Source: Symbiodinium natans
Lineage: Eukaryota > Sar > Dinophyceae > Suessiales > Symbiodiniaceae
Reading direction: 5' to 3'
DNA: 37,126 bases
NCBI GenBank assembly: GCA_905221605.1
Contig: CAJNDS010000636.1
Coordinates: 1-37,126 of the forward strand
The translations under genes and the position numbers were made by a program. Shown here in pieces: positions 30,166 through 37,126 of the stretch (position 1 is the stretch's first letter; every line of letters starts with the position of its first letter). A model generated the notes under the pieces. The model did not search any database, was not told the DNA's origin, and worked only from the letters and a program-made list of their open reading frames with translations.

Positions 30166-30839
30166 CGAAAGCTTCCCTGCGAATGCGCTCCGCCATTTGC
30201 TGCTCGTCCTGGCGCATCTTCTCCTGCGATATGAATCTACGATTCCGAAAGCTGATACAGGTTTCGGGGAGGCATCGGAAGGAACAGCGCAGCATAGCGC
30301 CTTGCAAAGCTCGCCTTGCTTGCATCCGCATGGCCAACATCGTGCAAAACCATGCGGCCCCGGAAGCATACCCAACCACTCCACTGCGCCACTGCGCTCC
30401 TTGCGCCGCTCTTCTTCCCAGCGGTCCTTGTCGCGACCCTGCCACCGGGCCTGCGAAGCGCGGGATGACGCCAGGACCATTGCAGCGACTTGTTTTGACG
30501 GTGAGCAAATGGGCGGAGGCTTCCTTCTGCTTCTTGCCCATTGGACAGAACTCTGACGAGTCTGGAACTCGGCCTGAACCCGCTTAGTGTCGATCTCGGA
30601 CTCCTCATCCCAGCTCTTCCGGTCGACGTAATAGACCTCAGCACATTGTGAAAGAGAGTCTGAACAGTCTGAGGGGTCGATCCAGGAAGGCACTTTGTTT
30701 CTTCCATGAGTCCCATGAGCTCCAGGGCCCACGCAAAGTCGCGCTCAGGCTGTACTGTCTCAGGGTCTGCACTCCAAGCACCTGCCAGGGCAACGGGGAC
30801 CGAAGGCTGTAAGGTCTTCGGGCTACGCAAGAGCCGGTG
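30166..30839 (-). CDS. Candidate multi-exon gene rich in charged helices, unknown family
   Basis: Minus strand, with several splice-bounded open pieces. About 30680-30839 starts after CTATTCTGTCCGTCAGCACAG and contains PERDFAWALELMGLMEETK. About 30550-30660 contains VYYVDRKSWDEESEIDTKRV. About 30372-30488 lies between AAAACAAG and TTGG|GTATGC and contains GRDKDRWEEERRKERSGAVE. 30166-30223 lies between CATATCGCAG and TTCG|GTGAGG and encodes EKMRQDEQQMAERIRREAF. The charged, Glu/Arg/Lys-rich pieces suggest a helical or coiled-coil protein. The reading phases of the first two pieces conflict as drawn, so the exact structure is unresolved. No family is recognised. Confidence 0.4.
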
Positions 30840-31011
30840 CTGTGCTGACGGACAGAATAGAAAAGTGGCCAAGGAAGTTATCAAGAACTGCGAGCTACTT
30901 TGCCGAAAATGCCTGAACCCACTCGCTGGCGGCTTCGGCGACCATGCCCTGTGCCGAAGCTCTCGTTGATGTGTTCATCTACGTTAGTGGTTGGGAGCGC
31001 CTCTCGTTTGT

Positions 31012-31269
31012 CTACGTGTTTGTCTCAAGCTTGAAAAAGCCATCGCGAGGACTTTTGTCAAGCCATGTGAGGCTCTGACGTGGCGCATCTGTTCGGCTCC
31101 CGTCAGCGCCTGCGGCCTCGCCACAGTTCTCACACGCAAGTAAGACATCGCCATTGGCTGCCTTTTCCAGACTCCTGGGTCGGTCCTCTGCATCGCAGCT
31201 GTTTGTGGGCAAGCAGCACATGATGAATGTTGCATGCCCAGCACATTCTTCAGAGCATCTCAGCACCAC
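31012..31269 (-). CDS. Candidate terminal exon with Cys clusters, possible C-terminus of the ankyrin gene
   Basis: Minus strand. It is preceded by AGCGCAGATGCAGAG and ends in TAG after 85 codons. The peptide contains RCSEECAGHATFIMCC and later LLACENCGEAAG, so several Cys pairs (CxxxC, CC, CxxC) that might bind zinc, though no known zinc-finger spacing is complete. It lies about 500 bases downstream of an ankyrin-type exon on the same strand, so it could close that gene; this is inference. A small upstream piece between TTTTCTCGAG and TTTCAG|GTGCTC (near 31297-31311) may be another exon. Confidence 0.38.
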   Translation of the reverse strand: MVLRCSEECAGHATFIMCCLPTNSCDAEDRPRSLEKAANGDVLLACENCGEAAGADGSRTDAPRQSLTWLDKSPRDGFFKLETNT

Positions 31270-31787
31270 CTCTGCATCTGCGCTCGGTTGGAGCACCTGA
31301 AAGCGTGAGGCCTCGAGAAAAGCATAGGAAGGCATAGGAGGGCCTAAATACATGTCGCTGCAACAGTCTGCCGACATAGACACAGCCTACTCTGCATGTC
31401 GAATGCAACATCCTGCGTACATCCGGCAGCACTCGTCGCTTTTTTACATCTTCATGGCGTAGCGCCGCTCTTCCGCCAGAGGCTTTGTTACCTGCCGAAA
31501 AACGCAGGACTTGCGATACACTCGCGAGGGAAGCAAAGCTACAAGCTAAAGAAAGGCACAGTAAGGCAGAGCGGCAGGCATGCTCGAGCAAACCTTGAGC
31601 CTTGGATTCTGGGGAGCATGGATAGCAGCGGATAGCGCTCCCGAGGAGCTTGCGCTTGCAGATCGAATCTCCAGGGCTGTAGTGCAGATTTCCTTTTGGG
31701 TTCCCCGTACCACCTCGTATCCATGCGGACCCAGTTCGACCTAGTGCGACCTAGTTGAGATGCCCTTCGTCAGGTGCATCTTATGCA

Positions 31788-31920
31788 TCACGACATGTCA
31801 CAACAACAAGAAGCCGAAGCTCGACAAAGGGCCTTGGCCAAGAGATGCTCCACGTCGCTCCCGTGGGCGGCCAAAGCGAAAGGGGACATCGAGTAGTTGT
31901 TGTGGAGCTCAGGGTCCGCC
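31788..31920 (-). CDS. Ankyrin-repeat exon
   Basis: Minus strand. A clear acceptor (CCTACGCCCTCACTCGGCAG) is followed by ADPELHNNYSMSPFALAAHG and then SDVEHLLAKA. This matches the ankyrin pattern: an AD-P-x-L loop, S/T-P-x-x-L-A-A helix 1, then G-x-x-V-E-x-L-L helix 2. The canonical TPLH is SPFA here, so the repeat is diverged. The frame stays open to a TGA at 31788, with Cys-rich residues after the repeat, so the real donor probably lies near LLAK. It is probably part of the same minus-strand gene as the ankyrin exon at 33549-33620. Confidence 0.55.
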
Positions 31921-32987
31921 CTGCCGAGTGAGGGCGTAGGGACATTGAGGGTTGTTGTTGGCTTGCATCTGAGAATCCCTTCGGCTACAACCTTCTGAGA
32001 CTTCATGGAGGAAACTCCACCGTTCGAAGCTCGAAGCCTTCTAAGGTAAGACTACTCGCGCCTGCTGTCCAGGAGCAGTTGCACTACCTGCAACGGACTT
32101 CAAGTTGAGCAATGTTGGGGGTACGATCCTTTAAAGGTGCGAGAAAGGTTTGGGAGGGCAAGGACGAGAGCCGGTATCTTTCATGGATGTCCTCTTGCAA
32201 ATCTGCCGAGGCTTCCGGACCCCAGGTGGGGGGTGCCTAGGCGGCCTCAGGCTTCTGCCCCATCCGTTTCTGCGATGCTGCTCCAAGGTTGAGGTCTCCG
32301 TCTCCCTCACGGTGAAAAAACCAACAACTGCTGGTGTCCTTGCGGTTTTGGACAAGGCCTCTAGGGGGTTCCCTGGGGTCGCCGCCGGCGGGGTGTCGTT
32401 TGTAGGGAACAGGGCATCAGTCGCTTGTCCGTGTTGTTAAATAAAGCCAACATCAAAGGACCTTTAGAAGCCGTCTCTTGATGAATGGCGAATGGCGAGC
32501 ATTGCACGTAAACATCATGCATGAACTCCATCGAATTTTCCTGGATTCCGTCTGCAGCCAATCTGTGTGCAAGCAACAGTTGCAAGCCAAGCAATTGATT
32601 GGAACTTATAGATCGTTAGCGGTTGCGAGATATGAAGATTCCGACCGAGTCGAACCTATGTTGCCAGACCCAAGACTATGAGGATGCAAAAACAACGATT
32701 GAGAGGCGACTGAGACGCAACTTTGTTACATACCGATTCATCCAAAAAATCACACCCCGTTTCGTTCGTTTTGCCTCACTTGGATGCTCCTCAGGCCGAG
32801 GTATCTGAGGTGGGGTTGGAATTCTTTCGTTTCAACAGTGAGGCTGCTTTGGAAATCCCGGCCCTGAACTGGCTAATTTCTCGGGATCCAAATCCCACCA
32901 CTCTCCTGCCCTCTCACTTCAACATACAAGAATGCACTATGGACTTCTTAGTTTGGACGTTCCCATGTCCTAGCCGTTTCCTCGGGT

Positions 32988-33050
32988 GACCGTGGAGTCC
33001 GGAAAATGAGTCGTAAATCGTCGAGTCCGGAAAATGAATTGTAAATTGGG
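32988..33050. repeat. Short tandem duplication (GAGTCCGGAAAATGA.T.GTAAAT)
   Basis: Two roughly 30-bp copies that differ at a few bases. A minor local duplication. Confidence 0.75.
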
Positions 33051-33137
33051 CGGTCCCAGTCCGAAAGCCAGAGAGATCGGGTCAGACAAAGGCACGGGGA
33101 TAACAGGAATCGAGCGTGTCCATCTAAAGCCCTGACA

Positions 33138-33192
33138 TCCTACAAACCTCAACCCTAAACCCTTAACCCCAAACCCTAAGACCCTAAACAGC
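33138..33192 (-). repeat. Decayed telomere-like stretch (CCCTAAA type)
   Basis: AACCTCAACCCTAAACCCTT, AACCCCAAACCCTAAGACCC and TAAAC keep a C-strand telomere rhythm with indels. Confidence 0.7.
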
Positions 33193-33548
33193 TCATCAAG
33201 CGAAGCCCTTTTGTTGTGGGCCCTGTCTGAGGCAAACTGCACGTGTTGTTTTGCGCTCATGGCTCAGAAGTCGCTTCGCATTTTCGGTGGACTTGCGGTG
33301 ATGTGATGTCTGCATCACGCCTCAAGTTGTCTACTGAGGGGGAGGGGTCTTTTCTGGTTTCGACTTGGGCCCGGGGAGTTTCTGACTCAGGTCTTGTGCG
33401 TTTTTGACTCAGGCTAGGTGACTCGTGAGCACTGTTCCTGGCTTGACGGTCGGGGGGAAAGAGGGAGGAGAGTTTGGGTTGGGAAGATTTTGAGGACCGT
33501 TTGGGGCCTCTGAACTAGCGTGGCAACATCGATTTCTTATTCATGCAC

Positions 33549-33620
33549 CTCCAAATGTCCCCACTCTGCCGCAAGGTGAAGCGCAGCATTGCCATCTTTT
33601 GGGCGCCGCCAGTTCACGTC
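33549..33620 (-). CDS. Ankyrin-repeat exon (24 codons, phase 0 at both ends)
   Basis: Minus strand, 72 bases between GCCAGCAGCCAG|GAC and GAG|GTGCAT. It encodes DVNWRRPKDGNAALHLAAEW and GHLE. This fits the ankyrin consensus closely: D-V-N loop, D-G-N-x-A-L-H-L-A-A helix 1, then G-H-L-E leading into helix 2, which would be at the start of the next exon. A phase-0 exon covering most of one repeat is a common arrangement in ankyrin genes. No second-helix exon could be located with certainty; a piece near 32570-32600 (LQLLLAHRLAADGI) is a weak candidate. Ankyrin repeats bind proteins, so function cannot be narrowed. Confidence 0.6.
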
Positions 33621-33949
33621 CTGGCTGCTGGCACGCGGCATGATGGGAGCAAATACATGTGCATGATTAGATACGAGATGGTCGCGCTCGGCCAGGTGTG
33701 TTGCATGCGTTCTTTGGAACGTGCGGGTCACACAAGAAGAGACATCCCGGATCAGTGCTCAAAGTGCTTTCCCCAACTGTGTGCAGAATGTCATAAAGTC
33801 ACACATAACACGATGTATTCTAATGTAACATCACCATCCCTTTTTACCTTAGCTCTTGCTTTCTAAGGCCCAGGCCGCGTCTCCGCGGGATAAGGCTTCT
33901 TGGAGCGCAGGAAGGTCGCCGAGCTCCGCCAACTTTCCCATCGCCTGCT

Positions 33950-34391
33950 CTGGCTATCTCTTCGTTTGTCTTTTCTTCCTCTTCTTCTGCACGCTTTAGG
34001 GCCCTTTCCTCTTCTCCTTATTATTTTTCTTATTCTTCTGATTCTTCTGATTCTTCTTCTTCTTCTTTCTTCTTCTTCTTCTTCTTCTTCTTCTTCTTCT
34101 TCTTCTTCTTTCTCTTCTTTCTTCTTCTTCTGCTGCAGGCTTTAGGGCACCCCGTAAAGGGGCACCCCGGCCCCTGTCCCTTCTTCTTCTTCTAGCCAGC
34201 GAAGGTGTCCCCCCAAAGGGAAGGCCCCTGTCCCTCTCCCTCTCTCTCTCTTGCTTGCTTGCTGTGCGTATGACCCCCGAAGGGGCCGGTTGAAGGGGCA
34301 AGTGCAAGTTCAACCGAACCCATGAGGTGTGACACAGGGCCCTCTCTCTCTCTCTCTCCCGCACGCATGGCCTCCCCCCGAAAGAGGAGGC

Positions 34392-34433
<42 letters not shown>

Positions 34434-34440
34434 GAATGCA
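33950..34440. repeat. Polypyrimidine region: (TTC)n, (CT)n and CTTCTGC..GCTTTAGGGC motifs
   Basis: A long TTC run (about 34039-34128), then CT runs at about 34230-34250, 34343-34358 and 34395-34432. GC-rich pieces that can fold (GGGGCACCCCGTAAAGGGGC near 34146, CCCCCGAAGGGGCC near 34273) separate them. GCTTTAGGGC occurs twice (near 33992 and 34139). The Arg-Glu-rich and Ser-Leu-rich frames across it are artefacts of the simple sequence. Confidence 0.92.
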
Positions 34441-36281
34441 GACACAACTGCCTGTGATGGCAGCTCATCCTCACGCACGGCTCGAACCTCACTGGATATC
34501 AGACGTTCAGGCACTTGGAGTCGCCTTTCTCTCGTGTGATCTGTGTTGAGTGGTCAAGTTCGCAAAGTTTGGGGGCCTTTGGGGCACCCTTTATCTTGGG
34601 GTACCAAAGCGCGACGAACACAATTTGAGAACTGGCCGCATGCTTGCTCAATCCAATCAGTCACTGCTGAAAATACTTGAAAATTCCCTGCTAGAGATGG
34701 ACGGACGAATGCCGAATGGCATCCGATCACTCAGCTGAAGCTCCGGACCGGTTTGCGCCGCGGAGCTGCCCAACCGCCTTCGGCGGAGGACACGGACCCA
34801 GAAGAGGAGGACCTGCAAGGAATCTTTATGAACTTGGGCCCACCACTGGGGTGCGCCAGGCAGCAGAGCAGGCTCGTGTTGGTACTCATGTTTCCGCAGG
34901 TTGCAGACTCTGTTCCCTCACTGATCCCCTTTTATCTACAGCAGCTGGCAATGGGCATCCAAAGGCTAAGCCCTCCATATTTCCTAAGAAGGCCTCGATC
35001 GAGGTGACGGCTGCGGTCTCGCCTGTTGATCAGAGTGCCGTATAGTGCCGCTCTCTAGCCCCAGTCTCAGAGAGGGCAGAGTGAAGTGGGGACCTTGCAC
35101 TTGATGAGCTAAGACCGAGGACGTTTCTTTAGCAAATCATCCTTGGAAATGAGCCTAAGCAAAGATTGATGGTCTCGGCTGGCCGTGTTTCCATTCACAG
35201 GTACACACCAGAAGATACTCGTAGGCCTAGATCCCGAACAACGGAGAACAAACACCTTCCTTGTCTTAAGGATACTGAACATTCCATTCCACCTCCCAGA
35301 ACGCCCAGAGACGTTTTGCTCCAGGCAGCCTCGAGAAGCCAAACGGGCTCTTGTACATTGGTCAGGCGAAAAAGTATATACAACTCAAACTGACACTGCT
35401 GGCGTCTCGAGCATCACCCGCTGTCCCGTCCACATGCCAACGCAAACCTCCAAGACTACATCCACATCCGTCAGCTGGCAACTTGACCCTGCTGGAGGTC
35501 CTGCCTTTCAACGTGTCAGCCCATGTAACAATGGTGCCATCACTCTGGGCGTGAAAGGCATAGTGGCATAGCAAGATCAGCCCGAGTCGATCAGACCCAA
35601 ACTTCCGTGAACCTTGTGATCGCATGCGCTTCACTTGATGGATGCTTCACACGCATCCCGTGACAGTCCGACATTGCATGGGCGCATGCCAGCACCAAAG
35701 ACCGAGACAACCTAGCCGCCCTCCACAACCCAAACAATCTGGTCGAAATTCATCGAAGATCCAGACCACCGTTCCACACCGTGTCTCGACGTGAAGATGC
35801 AAGAACTGATATCTGAAGCGAAGGAAGCTCCAAGCACTAGGGAATGGAGCTCGCCCATGAGGTTTGGACACCGCACTCATAAGATAAGTACTCAGTGCCC
35901 CAGTTCTCAGTCCATAACGGAAGGCGGGCCGGCTTGTTTGTCAGATGGTGTTGGTCTTGGCCACGACGTTGCACAGCACAGGCTGGGCAGCTGTCGTCAG
36001 CGGGTCACTCGCCTGGAAAAGCGTAGCTGCTGCGCAGACCGGATACAGATCTCGGCCCTACCCAGACGCAGAGCCAGGCACAGGACAATCCACTCGCTCA
36101 GCTCCTTGTGGGCAATCGTCCTGATTCAGAGTTGCCATTTGGAAGTGGGAGACATGAGAGACAAGAAAGACGGATGCTGGCTGCTATGGAATGCTGCTAT
36201 GGAATGCCGCAAGGTCGGGGATGGTCCTACATGGTCGTACTACGTTGATCTACATTGTACTGGCACATGGCAAGAAAGTAC
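34441..36281. other. No securely supported gene
   Basis: A minus-strand piece at about 35430-35550 reads AFHAQSDGTIVTWADTLKGR then TSSRV, which resembles one blade of an RCC1-like propeller. This is a single, imperfect match. Plus-strand frames at 34716-35045 and 35185-35571 are open but show no known motif. No tandem repeats of note. Confidence 0.35.
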
Positions 36282-36540
36282 TCATTTGAGAATGACTTGC
36301 TTTGGGCTTAGCTCAGCAGAGGTCAGCTCCTCCAAGTTGTAGCCAAACATCGTGCCTCGGAAGTCGGGGTGCGTGATGCGCGTGGCAGGACAGGACATGA
36401 TGGAAATTGATGGAACCTGAAGCTCACTACAGGCCGAACAGTAGGACAGCGCATGACAGATGCCGCATCCTTCCGACTCTTCAAAGTAAAAGTAGAGTGC
36501 CGCCTTTTCCTTTGATGCATCTTCATCAGAAGCCCCAAGC
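36282..36540 (-). CDS. Candidate exon with Cys cluster, unknown family
   Basis: The minus-strand frame is open for 86 codons to a TGA at 36282. It contains AALYFYFEESEGCGICHALS and then YCSACSELQ, so CxxC, C and CxxC within about 16 residues, then HPDFRGTMFGYNLEELTSAE. The peptide has protein-like composition throughout. The Cys pattern hints at metal binding but does not match a family I know. Upstream boundary is uncertain. Neighbouring frames at 36657-36935 and 36763-37035 (minus) compete with each other and are not called. Confidence 0.35.
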
Positions 36541-36542
36541 AT

Positions 36543-37126
36543 GAGTAGTCTTAGATGAGCTCACAATGGACCATGCATGTTCCATGGAAGGCCGCGCCCA
36601 AAATCAGAAGGTATGCCCAGCGCGCGCTAGCGTAGCTTGATGCCAAAGCGGGAAAGTCAAATCACGTGACAAGCTGCCCACCGAGCGCGCCCAAGGCAGT
36701 AGGCATGTTGGCATGTGGTCGAAGCCTTGGCCCAACACAGAAAAAACAGCCAAAATGCGCATCTACAGCCTACGGCTGAATACTCTGGCAGTGGCTCTCG
36801 CAACATCTCGCAACACAACTCGCAGTTCATCTCTGCACTCGGGGCAATTTTTCTGTGGCCCAGACCTTTCACGGCGATCAGCCGTTTTTTGGGAAGGTGC
36901 CTGAGAATAGCGTCGTCCAGCTCGCTGGGATGCATGTACGCATAGACGACGTGAGAGAAGTAACCGGATGCTATCCTCAGAATGCATCAGTTTGCGACGA
37001 GCGACATGCCAAAACCAAGCAGCCAACAAAAACAAACTGCCGATGAAGAAGTGTCAAATTGCTGGATCAGAATGTCTGAAAGCAGTCGTGCCATGCATTT
37101 TCTCGTTTCATGCCTGGGACTTGAGA
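36543..37126. other. Right edge of window, no supported gene
   Basis: Two overlapping minus-strand frames at about 36770-36860 both look protein-like (one with NCPECRDELRVVLRDVARAT, one with EMNCELCCEMLREPLPEYSA), which shows how little open frame alone proves here. Nothing else is seen. Confidence 0.4.

Noticed and set aside
33996-34514. 172-codon minus-strand frame rich in Arg-Glu-Arg-Glu and Arg-Arg-Arg
   Set aside because: Translation of (CT)n and (TTC)n simple sequence.
35430-35550. DGTIVTWADTLKG resembling an RCC1-like propeller blade
   Set aside because: Only one blade, with imperfect spacing, and no neighbouring blade exons. Not enough for a call.
36306-36340. TTAGCTCAGCAGAGG resembling a tRNA A-box
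   Set aside because: No B-box or cloverleaf around it.

Overview
The window is nuclear DNA from a eukaryote, most likely an alga or other protist. The evidence is plant-type telomere repeats (TTTAGGG/CCCTAAA), candidate genes split by short GT-AG introns of about 90-210 bases, no prokaryotic operon structure, and many kinds of tandem repeat. I cannot name the genus. A cryptophyte-like or dinoflagellate-like nucleus would fit the telomere unit, base composition and repeats; the short introns fit the former better. That is inference.

Layout. (1) 1-6228 is a subtelomeric repeat complex: a 32-bp satellite (about 76 copies), an interstitial telomere tract, a 42-bp repeat, an 89-bp satellite, a GC-rich satellite built on GTGAAAAACCTGAACCCTGG, a 22-bp repeat present in direct and inverted blocks, then two telomere tracts facing each other, (TTTAGGG)n then (CCCTAAA)n, and a 64-bp telomere-derived repeat. 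(2) 6229-22780 is mostly single-copy with weak exon candidates, old duplications, microsatellites and decayed telomere-like stretches. (3) 22787-25755 is a second block of minisatellites (42, 61, 73 and 14-bp units). (4) 25760-37126 is the most gene-like part. It holds one well-supported three-exon gene, a phytanoyl-CoA dioxygenase family Fe(II)/2-oxoglutarate enzyme (minus strand, 26297-27710), two ankyrin-repeat exons (33549-33620 and 31788-31920, minus), and further exon candidates of unknown family.

The three family-level gene calls are all on the minus strand, so transcription there runs toward the telomere-repeat complex. I see no rRNA, tRNA, CRISPR array, transposase or reverse transcriptase. 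Apart from the dioxygenase and the ankyrin exons, coding calls rest on open frame plus splice-like boundaries and are weak; RNA evidence would be needed. The long open frames in the satellites are by-products of stop-free repeat units and are not annotated as genes. Coordinates of candidate exons may be off by a few bases.
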